Counted from the stretch's first letter, positions 1 to 9,639 are shown. The stretch: DNA of 34,460 nt from Candidatus Altarchaeota archaeon (GCA_030609775.1 JAUWTD010000008.1:1-34460); one strand, 5' to 3'. Made by a program: numbers and translations. Notes: generated from the sequence alone by a model not told the origin.

Positions 1-290
1 AACCGCAACAACAGATTCCTCAAACTTTCTTATCGAGACTTTTAATTAAGGGAAAATCATCTTCTGCTAAGGATTCTGCGTGCAACTTATTTGTGTGTAT
101 GTGGTTCTCCCTGAAATACACATATAGTCAACGACTATACTGTGATGACCTATTCTCCATCATCACTCTCTTCTGAAATTTAAATGCAAAAAAACCGTAT
201 TGAAACAATACTGAAACAATAGATGATACCTTCAAAACCTGGAGTTTTTTTTATTATATGGCAGAAATCCCCTATAATTAATCAATCAAC

Positions 291-770
291 ATGAACCCAA
301 ACAAGCTCCTAATCTACCTATTTTTCCTATTCCCCGGGTTTGTATGGTGTATTCTAATCCTCCTGGCACCCTACCTTACAAACTCCGGCCACACCCTATC
401 TGCGGACTTACTGTACACCACTTTTTCATTGACGTGCCACCAACTCCCCGAACGCTCTTTTTCCCTATTTGGCTTCAAGTTCGCAGTCTGCGCCCGCTGC
501 ACAGGCATCTACTTCGGCGCATTACTAACAACACTTTTCTACCCATTCATCCTGGAGATAGATAACAAAAAAACACCGAACAAATACCTGTTATTACTCT
601 CACTTATACCAATAGGCTTAGACGGAGGAATACAGCTTATAACAAACTATGAAAGCAACAACATACTACGGCTTCTAACCGGCTTATTCTTTGGATGCGT
701 TATACCCCTCTATGTCCTCCCCACATATAATGAAATAGTATATGGCTTTTTAAACAGGAAAATAAAATAG
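291..770 (+). CDS. DUF2085-family membrane protein
   Basis: ORF with CHQLPERSF...FAVCARCTGIYFG motif typical of DUF2085, plus several hydrophobic helices. Confidence 0.8.
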   Translation: MNPNKLLIYLFFLFPGFVWCILILLAPYLTNSGHTLSADLLYTTFSLTCHQLPERSFSLFGFKFAVCARCTGIYFGALLTTLFYPFILEIDNKKTPNKYLLLLSLIPIGLDGGIQLITNYESNNILRLLTGLFFGCVIPLYVLPTYNEIVYGFLNRKIK

Positions 771-774
771 ATAA

Positions 775-1230
775 ATGATGAGAACAGAAACCGAGACAGT
801 TAAAGGAGACAAACCCGATGCCAAAGCAGATAAGCCCACGGGCGATTCAGGTGCTGGAAAATCCGGAGACGATAAACTTATAGCTGCGTTTGCACATGCC
901 AGTGCTTTAGTGACTACTTTCACGGTTGTAGGAATAGTTATCCCCTTACTTATCTGGTTACTGCAAAAAGACAAATCCCGGTTCATTGAATTCCAGGCCA
1001 AACAAGCCCTATTCTACCAATCAATTGTTTTAATAATATCCTTTGTTTTAGGTATTGCCACCTTCATTATTTCCCTTATTACATTAGGTTTAGGGGCCGT
1101 TATCATGGTTCCCTTACTCCTATTATTCGGGTTGGCTGCCATAATATATGGTCTCTATGCGGCATATAAGACCTATGAAGGCGAAGATTTTAAGTATTAT
1201 TTGCTGGGCGACTGGCTGCAGAAACAATAA
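775..1230 (+). CDS. DUF4870 (Tic20-like) membrane protein
   Basis: ORF with DDKLIAAFAHASAL...IPLLIWLLQKDKSRFIEFQAKQALFYQ followed by hydrophobic helices. Confidence 0.75.
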   Translation: MMRTETETVKGDKPDAKADKPTGDSGAGKSGDDKLIAAFAHASALVTTFTVVGIVIPLLIWLLQKDKSRFIEFQAKQALFYQSIVLIISFVLGIATFIISLITLGLGAVIMVPLLLLFGLAAIIYGLYAAYKTYEGEDFKYYLLGDWLQKQ

Positions 1231-1237
1231 ACTCACT

Positions 1238-2038
1238 CTATTTTGAAACTGTTTTGATGTCAACCGAATAAATGCGTCCGCCCCTGTCTTCGAGTGCGTA
1301 GACGATGATGTTTAATGCCTGATTAACTGCTTTTTCGCTGTTTCCGGTGACCTCAATGAACAGGTCTAATGTATCCTCTGAAACCTTTGTTAATTCACCG
1401 TTTATTATGGGAGGAAACGAGAGGACCTTATCTTTTTTATCGAGTATTACCGGATACCTGCCAAAACCTTCAAGGATCCAAGCATACTCCCTTCCCTTCG
1501 GATGTTTTTTCAGTATCTCCCCTAGGTTCATCTCATCTGACATATCCAGGGGTATGAATGAAACCTCACCGGGTTTTGCTGTCGTGTACCTGAATGGAGG
1601 CATTACATTTTTTAGGTCATGGACCCCGATAGCAACTTTTTTTCTTTTCCTGCCGTGGGTAATATGTAGTTTCTCTTGCAGATCCATTAAAGACTTCAGA
1701 CTCATATCATCTAAGATAACTCCTCTAAGCACTGCTCCTACAACATACGGTCTAACCGATGAAACCGATGGATCAATGCTTAACTCAATTCCCGAATCCT
1801 CAAGCGTGGGTTCACACAAACCCGCATCTAAACTCAGTTTGCCTTTAAGTGCACGAGCGAACCCTTCAACAGAGAGAAGATCGGGTCTGTTTGGAAAGAC
1901 TTCAAGTGTTATTTTTTCATGATCTATGCTTTCAAGGTCCACGCCAAGCATGGGTATTGTATCCTTTAAGTCGTCTGGCGTGAATTCTTCCCCTAATAGC
2001 TTCACCATGTCCCTAAACTCAAATTCTACCGTCGGCAT
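1238..2038 (-). CDS. pheT: PheT-like protein, N-terminal part only (B1 and B3/B4 regions of archaeal phenylalanyl-tRNA synthetase beta)
   Basis: MPTVEFEFRDMVKLLGEEF...LEVFPNRPDLLSVEGFARALKG matches the PheT N-terminus; the ORF stops after ...ALEDRGGRIYSVDIKTVSK, with no B5 or catalytic-like C-terminal half. Confidence 0.75.
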   Translation of the reverse strand: MPTVEFEFRDMVKLLGEEFTPDDLKDTIPMLGVDLESIDHEKITLEVFPNRPDLLSVEGFARALKGKLSLDAGLCEPTLEDSGIELSIDPSVSSVRPYVVGAVLRGVILDDMSLKSLMDLQEKLHITHGRKRKKVAIGVHDLKNVMPPFRYTTAKPGEVSFIPLDMSDEMNLGEILKKHPKGREYAWILEGFGRYPVILDKKDKVLSFPPIINGELTKVSEDTLDLFIEVTGNSEKAVNQALNIIVYALEDRGGRIYSVDIKTVSK

Positions 2039-2074
2039 TGTAATTTAATAGTGTTTTAACTATAATTAATTCAA

Positions 2075-3565
2075 ATGCTAGCCTTACACAAATCCGATCT
2101 GAAGATCGCTGCAAACGACCTCAGTGAAATATGCCGGATAGCGTCTTTTATCATGTTGGTGCCGCTCATCGTAACGTTCATGTATCTGGGTAACCTTGAA
2201 CCTCTCCAAATTCTGGAAAAGATCTGGGCATTTGTAGCGCCCTCCCTCCTTTTCTATCTATTATATATTGGTCTAGCAGGGATTAAATCAGATGCCCGGC
2301 CGAGGACGAAACATACGATGATAACTGTGTCTCTTGCCTGGCTTATCATCGCGTTGGTGGGTTTTTTACCTTATCTTTTGAATGGGACATTAAGTCCCCT
2401 TGACTCATTTTTTGAGTCCATGTCTGGTTGGACGACAACCGGCATGACCTTGATTAAGGTACCTGAAAATGTTGACCGGGATGTTCTCTTCTATAGGGCA
2501 CTTACCCAGTGGGTTGGCGGGGTAGGGATCATAGTTCTTGCATTGGTTGTCTTCCTGCGAAAGGGCACCTTTGCCATGGACTATTATGCCTCCGAGGTGG
2601 GAGAACAGAAGATTAAACCTAGGCTGAAGGACACTATCCATGAGACATGGAAGATTTACATAGTGTACACCATAGCGTGCATAATCCTGCTATATATTGT
2701 GGGAATGGATATATTTGATGCGGTTGCACACGCATTCTCTGCAATGTCTACTGGAGGATTTTCAAGCCACACAGACAACATAGGTTATTATAACTCCCAC
2801 CCCAACGGTTTCATGATACAGGTTATCCTGCTTGTGTTCATGATAATAGGTGCAATAAGCTTTCTTGTGCACTTCAAGCTTTTTGAGGGAGAATACAAGC
2901 GTGTACTGCAGAATATTGAATTAAATTATATGTTCCGGATTCTATCCATCGCCACATTGATTACGTTTCTTTCCCTTTACTTCATAAACCCGGGAAACAC
3001 GGCGAATAAGGTTATGGACAGCATATTCCACACGATCGCTGCGATGACGTGCACGGGGTTTAGCATAACTGATCTGAGCACTTGGCCTGATCTTCCTCAG
3101 ACAATTCTGATGGTCCTCATGTACATTGGCGGCCTATATGGCTCGACTGCGGGAGGCATAAAAATCTTGAGACTGATACTCATAGTCCAAGTGATACTCA
3201 TCAGCATGAAAAAGCTCATGCTCCCTAAAACAGCCGTTCTCAGAATGAAAATCAGGGGCAAACAGATCAAAGGCAACGAGATCCTTTATGTATTCGGTTT
3301 AACCTCACTATATCTTATTGTTGCTTTCCTAGGCGCATCTGTACTCATGACGTCCGGGTACACTGGAACACAATCCATGTTCCTCAGCCTTTCGGCGATG
3401 GGCAACGTCGGACTCACGGATGTAAGCGGCGACCTATGGTTTGGAATGCATACAATAGATAAAATAACCTTGACATCTCTTATGTGGATAGGGCGACTTG
3501 AGGTATTTCCCGTGCTCGTGTTATTTTACTCAATAATTTATAAAGGGAAATCGCGTAAGAAGTAA
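2075..3565 (+). CDS. trkH: TrkH-family potassium uptake protein
   Basis: Multi-TM ORF with filter-like segments: SMSGWTTTGMTL, AMSTGGFSSH, AMTCTGFSITD, GLYGSTAGGIKILR, AMGNVGLTD. Confidence 0.9.
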   Translation: MLALHKSDLKIAANDLSEICRIASFIMLVPLIVTFMYLGNLEPLQILEKIWAFVAPSLLFYLLYIGLAGIKSDARPRTKHTMITVSLAWLIIALVGFLPYLLNGTLSPLDSFFESMSGWTTTGMTLIKVPENVDRDVLFYRALTQWVGGVGIIVLALVVFLRKGTFAMDYYASEVGEQKIKPRLKDTIHETWKIYIVYTIACIILLYIVGMDIFDAVAHAFSAMSTGGFSSHTDNIGYYNSHPNGFMIQVILLVFMIIGAISFLVHFKLFEGEYKRVLQNIELNYMFRILSIATLITFLSLYFINPGNTANKVMDSIFHTIAAMTCTGFSITDLSTWPDLPQTILMVLMYIGGLYGSTAGGIKILRLILIVQVILISMKKLMLPKTAVLRMKIRGKQIKGNEILYVFGLTSLYLIVAFLGASVLMTSGYTGTQSMFLSLSAMGNVGLTDVSGDLWFGMHTIDKITLTSLMWIGRLEVFPVLVLFYSIIYKGKSRKK

Positions 3566-3567
3566 CT

Positions 3568-4863
3568 ATGGAGGGATTTCTTATACTATTTACCCTGTGC
3601 CTGTTTGTGTCCTTTCTGATGTCTGAGATATTCTACAGCCTAAAATATCCTCGTGTAGTGGGTCTCATTCTTGCAGGCATAATACTTGGGTTTTTCACAG
3701 ATTTTATTTTTATAGAAGGTGATTTTATTTATGCCCTCCAGGTGAATGATCCTGCAGCATTAGCCATTAAAGGATTGGGGGATATAGGGATCATCTTCTT
3801 ACTTATCTTGGTTGGATTAGAGATAAACCTCAAAAAATTAAGGAAGGTTTCTATTGATGCATTCGCTATAGGGCTTTTTGCAGCGATAATTCCCTTTATC
3901 CTTGGTGTGCTTCTGATGAAACTATTTTTTGAGTCATCGAACATAGTAGCGCTAATAGTTGGGGCATGTTTGTCTATAACAGCCGAGGGAACAAAGAGCA
4001 TGATATTAATGGAGGAGAAGAAACTTAACAGCAAGCTTGGTGAGATAATGATCGGGGCAGGGGCAATAGATGATGTATGGGGTGTACTCTTCCTAAGCTG
4101 TGCCCTGATCCTAACGCCGGGAATTGATCCTTCCCCTCTTGCATTTTTCCTGGTTCAAAACATTTCTCCACTCCACGATCTAAGTCAGTTTATGGGGGAT
4201 ATAGTTCAACTGCTGCTGCTGCCTATAGAATTCATTATCTTCGTTTTGTTTTCATATATCCTATTTAAGGTCATCCCCAAGGTGATGGAATATGTTCAAA
4301 GAGATAAGTCCGAGGTTACTGATTTTATGACAATGATAATCTTGGGTCTTTCTATAGCAATTGTATCAGAGTTACTGGGCATTGGAACCATCATAGGCGC
4401 ATTAGTTGCCGGGGTAATCCTGCAATTATCAATAAAGGATGCAGAGAAAGAACACAAGATGATAGAAAACCTCAGAATAGCAAGCTTGGGTTTGATTGTG
4501 CCATTTTTCTTTCTTAGTGTTGGCTTATACTTTGATATACACTCCCTGTTTAACAATCAGCTGCTTCTATTATCTCTTTTAGGTACTGCAATACTTGGAA
4601 AAGTTGCAGGCAGCCTACTTGCGAAACCATTTACTGATCTAAGTTTCAGGCAGCTGTATCTGATTGGATGGGGAATGAATTCACGAGGAGCAATAGAACT
4701 TGTTATCGCATCTGTGGCGTTGCCTCTGCTGGTTAAAGAATGCGGCACTCGCTGCGCAAGCGATATTTTTTCAGCTATTGTTGCGATGGCAATATTAACT
4801 ACACTAATCTTCCCTATGTTCCTGAGACATGAGATAAAGAAACATCCTAAGATAATGGATTAA
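3568..4863 (+). CDS. Kef/CPA2-type cation:proton antiporter
   Basis: Multi-TM ORF with YPRVVGLILAGIILG, GLGDIGIIFLLILVGLEI, GAGAIDDVWGVLFLS, GWGMNSRGAIELVIA; starts 2 nt after the trkH stop. Confidence 0.88.
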   Translation: MEGFLILFTLCLFVSFLMSEIFYSLKYPRVVGLILAGIILGFFTDFIFIEGDFIYALQVNDPAALAIKGLGDIGIIFLLILVGLEINLKKLRKVSIDAFAIGLFAAIIPFILGVLLMKLFFESSNIVALIVGACLSITAEGTKSMILMEEKKLNSKLGEIMIGAGAIDDVWGVLFLSCALILTPGIDPSPLAFFLVQNISPLHDLSQFMGDIVQLLLLPIEFIIFVLFSYILFKVIPKVMEYVQRDKSEVTDFMTMIILGLSIAIVSELLGIGTIIGALVAGVILQLSIKDAEKEHKMIENLRIASLGLIVPFFFLSVGLYFDIHSLFNNQLLLLSLLGTAILGKVAGSLLAKPFTDLSFRQLYLIGWGMNSRGAIELVIASVALPLLVKECGTRCASDIFSAIVAMAILTTLIFPMFLRHEIKKHPKIMD

Positions 4864-4888
4864 AAATAGATGAGAACCCACTGAAGGG

Positions 4889-5329
4889 CTATTTTTCTAA
4901 AAGCTTTGCACCCAGCACCCCTCCAACCGCGCCAAAGACGACGCCCACAGCAAGGGCGATAGAGAAAAATACAAACCCTACGAATCCAATGACAATGAAA
5001 AGAGGGCCTGCAATATTCTCTAATCCCTCAGGCATTGCAAGATTCACAACTACACCAAAAGCTATAAAAATAGCAGCAATAAAGATTACATTTACTATAG
5101 TATAATATACTCCGCTCAATGCGCCCACGATTGCACCGTCTTTTAATTCTATCTTGCCTACACTCCTTTTTAGGAGATATGTTGCGAGAACGCCTCCACC
5201 CATCAGCCACAAGCAGCATGCGAAACTACATATATGGACGACAGGTATCATACGAATAATCGCAGCAAAAAAAGCCGCAACAAAACCTGCAATAAACGCA
5301 GGCGCAACCATTTTATTGACTTTTACCAT
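4889..5329 (-). CDS. Small glycine-rich multi-TM membrane protein, paralogue of 5427..6125
   Basis: Shares CCLWLMGGGVLATYLLKRSVGKIELKDGAIVGALSGV and GGVLGAKLLEK with the next gene. Confidence 0.65.
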   Translation of the reverse strand: MVKVNKMVAPAFIAGFVAAFFAAIIRMIPVVHICSFACCLWLMGGGVLATYLLKRSVGKIELKDGAIVGALSGVYYTIVNVIFIAAIFIAFGVVVNLAMPEGLENIAGPLFIVIGFVGFVFFSIALAVGVVFGAVGGVLGAKLLEK

Positions 5330-5426
5330 AGATTCACCTTATCACAAAAAAGATGTAAGGGGGTATATATTTAAATAAGCGATGTTTGATTAATAAAAAA
5401 AGAAAAAAGAAGGCAAAATGCCTCAC

Positions 5427-6125
5427 TTATTCTTCTAGAAGCTTTGCGCCCAGCACACCTCCTATTATGCTGAAGATTACTCCTACAACAAGGGCGAGTA
5501 TAAAGTAGATAACTACTACACCGATCCCAATAGCGGCTGTAGGTCCAACCACATCCCCTCCAAAAACATCATATATTAAAGGCATAACCATACCTAATCC
5601 CAGCAGCAGCATGATTACTAAAAGGATTGTATCTACTATAGCAAAGACGACGCCGCTTAATGCACCTACGATTGCACCGTCTTTTAATTCTATTTTACCT
5701 ACATCCCTTTTTAGAAGATATGCTGCGAGAACGCCTCCACCCATCAGCCACAGACAACATGCTAAATCACAGAAAGCAATAACGGGTATTATTATAGCTA
5801 ATAAAACAATAACTGACGTAAAAACAGAAACTATAACACCTGAAACAACTGCTGGAACAAGCATCTTTTTAAGGGTCGCTCCTCCGCCACTTCCTTTAAT
5901 CTCGACCACCTTGTTATCTGCTTTAATCTCGGCTGCAGTGTCGTCTGCTTTAATTCCGGTCACCTCTTCACCTGCTTTAATCTCGGCTACGGTTTTGTCT
6001 GCTTTAATTCCGGTCACCTCTTCACCTGCTTTAATCTCGGCTGCAGTGTCGTCTGCTTTAATTCCGGTCACCTCTTCACCTACATCAATATCCCACCCCC
6101 AATCGTTTGCTTTAACATCTACCAT
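5427..6125 (-). CDS. Membrane protein with N-terminal 18-aa repeats, paralogue of 4889..5329
   Basis: N-terminal (EIKAGEEVTGIKADxTxA)n followed by CCLWLMGGGVLAAYLLKRDVGKIELKDGAIVGALSGV membrane domain. Confidence 0.65.
   Translation of the reverse strand: MVDVKANDWGWDIDVGEEVTGIKADDTAAEIKAGEEVTGIKADKTVAEIKAGEEVTGIKADDTAAEIKADNKVVEIKGSGGGATLKKMLVPAVVSGVIVSVFTSVIVLLAIIIPVIAFCDLACCLWLMGGGVLAAYLLKRDVGKIELKDGAIVGALSGVVFAIVDTILLVIMLLLGLGMVMPLIYDVFGGDVVGPTAAIGIGVVVIYFILALVVGVIFSIIGGVLGAKLLEE
5914..6083. repeat. 54-bp in-frame direct repeats (two full copies plus partial copies at both ends)
   Basis: tctgctttaattccggtcacctcttcacctgctttaatctcggct... repeats at 5944, 5998 and 6052 (partial). Confidence 0.92.
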
Positions 6126-6225
6126 CTCCTCACCTCGTTATAACCAATACTCTCAATATAACCTACTTTTATATATTTTTCCGATATCTATAAAAAGGCA
6201 TATGCTGAAATAGGTTAACACATAA

Positions 6226-9200
6226 ATGAAAATCCAAAGAGCAGAGACAAAATCTTTTGCGATATCAGAGCGCGCGGAAAGAAAATGGAAGAAAAAACTC
6301 AGAAGAGGGTTCATAAAACGATTCATTAACCGGCTGATTTTCAAGGAAGAAACCAAGTTTGTGAGCTCCTACCGCTTGCTTGCAAAGTTTAAGGTTTCCC
6401 GGATAGAGGAGATACATAAAGGTATGGTGGGAGAGCAGACCGTTTACGAGACAAAAGAAAACTACTTCTACGTCGACTTATCTAACCTGGATTTTTATAT
6501 GATACACGGCCACTCTATAGAAAAGACAGATGTCTTACAGAAGATAGTCAACCTACCTGATGCATCAGTCCGGCTACTTGGAGAACTCCTGAAAAAGAGC
6601 TACGTATACACCGAGAAATTAGACCGAAACAGTCTTCTTGACCTAGCGCATCTCGGCTACACAGAGATGTACAAATCCACGACGCTTAACCTATTTAAGG
6701 GACTCTGGGATGAATTAAACCCTGAAGAAATGCACAAGACCGTTGTAAAAGAAAGAATCAAGACCACAGTCCACCTCCCCCGATTCGACGACAAGTGCTA
6801 TGATCTATCATTATCCCTAATAGAGACTGACGTAATAGATGATACATATTCAAAAGACAACATAAAGCATTCAATAGATGCTCTGTCTCACCTACTTACT
6901 ACTCTATTTGATGCAAAGATTATTTTAAAGGGCATAGTCTTTATGCCTTATTTGACTGCTGTTTATGAGCGGGTGGGCCAACACAAGATCAAATCACCTG
7001 AAAGACATTTTCCTGTTTGCTTTATCCACGATTTCCGGGTGAAACAAAAAGAAGGAGTAAAACTAAAACCCATATCATTAAGTACGTCAATATCTGTTGC
7101 CGGATCAGTCCCAATCCAGGAATCTGCGATAGATTTTTCTGATATAGGTGGATTAGAGGAGGTAAAAAAAGAGATCAGGGAAACCATTCTAAGCCCTATG
7201 GTAAACCCTGAATTTGCCAAACAAATAGGGAAAAAATGCGGTGGAGCAATATTATTATATGGTCCGCCGGGGTGCGGAAAAACCCATATAGCAAAAGCAA
7301 CCATCGGAGAAATAGGGCTACCCTTTTTCAATGTCAACATCAGTGAAATTGTGAACAAAGGCGTGCAATCAGAGGCTGGAAGCCTCCACAAGATTTTTGA
7401 GGAGGCCAGAAGGAATGCGCCTTCCATACTATTTTTTGATGAATTGGATGCGATAGGTGGATGCAGAGGAGGCACAATGGACTACACTGAGAAGATGGAG
7501 GTCGACCAATTCCTAATGGAGATGGACGGCGTTGAAAGCCTAGGCAGAGAAGTGCTTATCATTGCAGCTACGAACACTCCCTGGAACATAGATCCTGCGC
7601 TCAGGAGGTCTGAGAGATTCACAAAACAGATATTTGTTCCGCCACCTGACCTTGATGCAAGAGAAAAAATATTTAGGATACACCTAAGAGACAAACCATT
7701 GGAAAAAGACGTGGATCTGGCAAAACTTGCAAAGTTAACCAAAGGATACTCCTCATCAGACATAAAAGCAATATGTGACCGTGCAGTGGATATACTCTGG
7801 GGTGAGGCGATGAAAGGAGACGCCGAAAGGAAGATCCAGATGACTGATTTCGAACAGGCTATAAAAAAACAGAAACCCTCTCTTATTCCTTGGTTTAAAT
7901 TGGCTCATAAAGAACTCAGGTCAAGTGGCGAAGAGAAATTATTTGGCGAATTCTCAAAATACATACTCAAATACGGGGGAGGGGTCGATCAGGTTGAAAA
8001 ACCCGGGCTGAACTTCTCTGATGTGGGGGGCATGGAGCAGGTTAAGGAAGAAATAAAAAAACTTATCATATACCCTTTAACTAATCCAGAACTTTCAAAA
8101 GAATTCAAAAAAGAGGTCGGCGGATCTCTTCTCCTATATGGGCCACCTGGCTGCGGCAAAACCTATATAGCGAGGGCGACAGCAGGTGAATGTGATGTGG
8201 CGTTTTTTAATATCCGGCTCACTGACATACTCTCTGATAAAACCGGCGAATCAGAGAAAAACATCCAAGAGATCTTCGAGCGGGCAAACCGGAACACGCC
8301 AGCCATTTTATTCTTTGACGAGATTGATGCAATAGCCGGCAGAAGAGATAAGGATAATACCGAATTAGGGAAACGCCTCATTGATGCGTTCCTGACGGAG
8401 ATGGACGGATTCAAGAAGACTAAGGGGTTGGTTATCATCGCAGCTACGAACACTCCATGGAACATAGATCCTGCGCTCAGGAGGGCTGGGAGATTCACAA
8501 AACAGATATTTGTTCCGCCACCCGACCTTGATGCAAGAGAACAGATATTTAAGATACACATAAGAGATAAACCCATATCGCCTGGTGTTAACTTCAATAA
8601 ACTTACTAGTTTAACCTACGGATACGCTTCATCAGACATAAAAGCAATATGTGATTTAGCAGTTGAGCTACCCTGGGAGGAGGCTTTAAAGGGCGGTAAG
8701 GATAGAAAGGTTGAGCTGCGCGACTTCATTACGGTCATCCAATCATATAAGACCTCTCTTTCCTCCTGGTACTGTTCTGCAGAGAAACAGATTACAGAGA
8801 GCGGTGAAGGAGACCTATACGCCGAACTCATGAACAATATGAAAGAATTTAAGGAAAACGTCTTAATGTCATCTGAAGATGGATTCAGAGAAATAATGGA
8901 AGAAGAGAAAACAAGACTAGGTATGCGCTCAAAAAGTGAACGCGCCGATATAGAGAAACTTATCCTATCCAAAGATGAGATAGAAGAAAAGATCAAAGTG
9001 GTGCGGTCAAGATACTATAACCGACAATTAGACGAAGACATGTTCAGAGAAATACTCGTCGGATACGAAAAACAACTTGTAGAAACTGACGTGAAACTGG
9101 AGATACTCCGAGACCGAGGCGTCAACGCAGAGAGGGATAAAATAAGCCCCGAAACCCAAGAGAGACTGGAAGGCGGTCAAATATACCTAATAAAGGAAAA

Positions 9201-9639
9201 GAAACCAAGAAAATGCATTGAATTATTTTTATATGAAACCGACACATATCCTGGGTTATGGATATCGAGGACAAATCCAGATGAACTTAAAACCACTTAC
9301 GGTCCAAATACCGAAAACACATCCTTGCTCTGGTTAACAGAATCCCTAACATACGACGGATCTATTTCACCTCAGATACCTCAATTATTTGCTAGATTAA
9401 TGGATTTTATTGCAGGCAGCGAGAGAAAGATTATATTGTTGGATGGAATCGAATACCTGATTAGTCATAATGGCTTTGACTCTACTCTTAATTTTATACA
9501 GGGCATGAAGGATAAAATAAGTGTGAGTAATGCTATGATGCTGATTACTGTAATTCCTGAGGTATTCAGTGAACGGGAGCTGATACTAATTGAGAAAGAA
9601 TGTAGATTTTGTCCTATATCCGTTTGTACCGTTCCATGA
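6226..9639 (+). CDS. Tandem AAA+ ATPase (Cdc48-like AAA modules) with coiled coil and C-terminal DUF835-like domain
   Basis: Two Walker A motifs (GPPGCGKTH, GPPGCGKTY), two Walker B motifs (ILFFDELDAIGG, ILFFDEIDAIAG), two SRH-like segments (AATNTPWNIDPALRR). C-terminus GQIYLIKEKKP...PGLWISRTNPDELKTTYG...LLWLTE...IILLDGIEYLISHNGF resembles DUF835. Confidence 0.85.
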   Translation: MKIQRAETKSFAISERAERKWKKKLRRGFIKRFINRLIFKEETKFVSSYRLLAKFKVSRIEEIHKGMVGEQTVYETKENYFYVDLSNLDFYMIHGHSIEKTDVLQKIVNLPDASVRLLGELLKKSYVYTEKLDRNSLLDLAHLGYTEMYKSTTLNLFKGLWDELNPEEMHKTVVKERIKTTVHLPRFDDKCYDLSLSLIETDVIDDTYSKDNIKHSIDALSHLLTTLFDAKIILKGIVFMPYLTAVYERVGQHKIKSPERHFPVCFIHDFRVKQKEGVKLKPISLSTSISVAGSVPIQESAIDFSDIGGLEEVKKEIRETILSPMVNPEFAKQIGKKCGGAILLYGPPGCGKTHIAKATIGEIGLPFFNVNISEIVNKGVQSEAGSLHKIFEEARRNAPSILFFDELDAIGGCRGGTMDYTEKMEVDQFLMEMDGVESLGREVLIIAATNTPWNIDPALRRSERFTKQIFVPPPDLDAREKIFRIHLRDKPLEKDVDLAKLAKLTKGYSSSDIKAICDRAVDILWGEAMKGDAERKIQMTDFEQAIKKQKPSLIPWFKLAHKELRSSGEEKLFGEFSKYILKYGGGVDQVEKPGLNFSDVGGMEQVKEEIKKLIIYPLTNPELSKEFKKEVGGSLLLYGPPGCGKTYIARATAGECDVAFFNIRLTDILSDKTGESEKNIQEIFERANRNTPAILFFDEIDAIAGRRDKDNTELGKRLIDAFLTEMDGFKKTKGLVIIAATNTPWNIDPALRRAGRFTKQIFVPPPDLDAREQIFKIHIRDKPISPGVNFNKLTSLTYGYASSDIKAICDLAVELPWEEALKGGKDRKVELRDFITVIQSYKTSLSSWYCSAEKQITESGEGDLYAELMNNMKEFKENVLMSSEDGFREIMEEEKTRLGMRSKSERADIEKLILSKDEIEEKIKVVRSRYYNRQLDEDMFREILVGYEKQLVETDVKLEILRDRGVNAERDKISPETQERLEGGQIYLIKEKKPRKCIELFLYETDTYPGLWISRTNPDELKTTYGPNTENTSLLWLTESLTYDGSISPQIPQLFARLMDFIAGSERKIILLDGIEYLISHNGFDSTLNFIQGMKDKISVSNAMMLITVIPEVFSERELILIEKECRFCPISVCTVP

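Noticed and set aside
2405-2641. Antisense ORF within trkH
   Set aside because: Fully overlaps a strongly supported TrkH coding region and has no recognisable family; typical shadow ORF
5611-6213. 200-aa plus-strand ORF with repeats opposite the membrane paralogue
   Set aside because: The repeat is the reverse complement of the 54-bp repeats; the minus frame has the coherent TM protein and shares a family with the neighbouring gene
6963-9000. Several minus-strand ORFs (6963-7475, 7482-7763, 8163-8597, 8616-8996) inside the AAA gene
   Set aside because: Ser/Ile-rich reverse-complement shadows of the conserved AAA codons; similarity between 7482-7763 and 8163-8597 only mirrors the duplicated AAA segment
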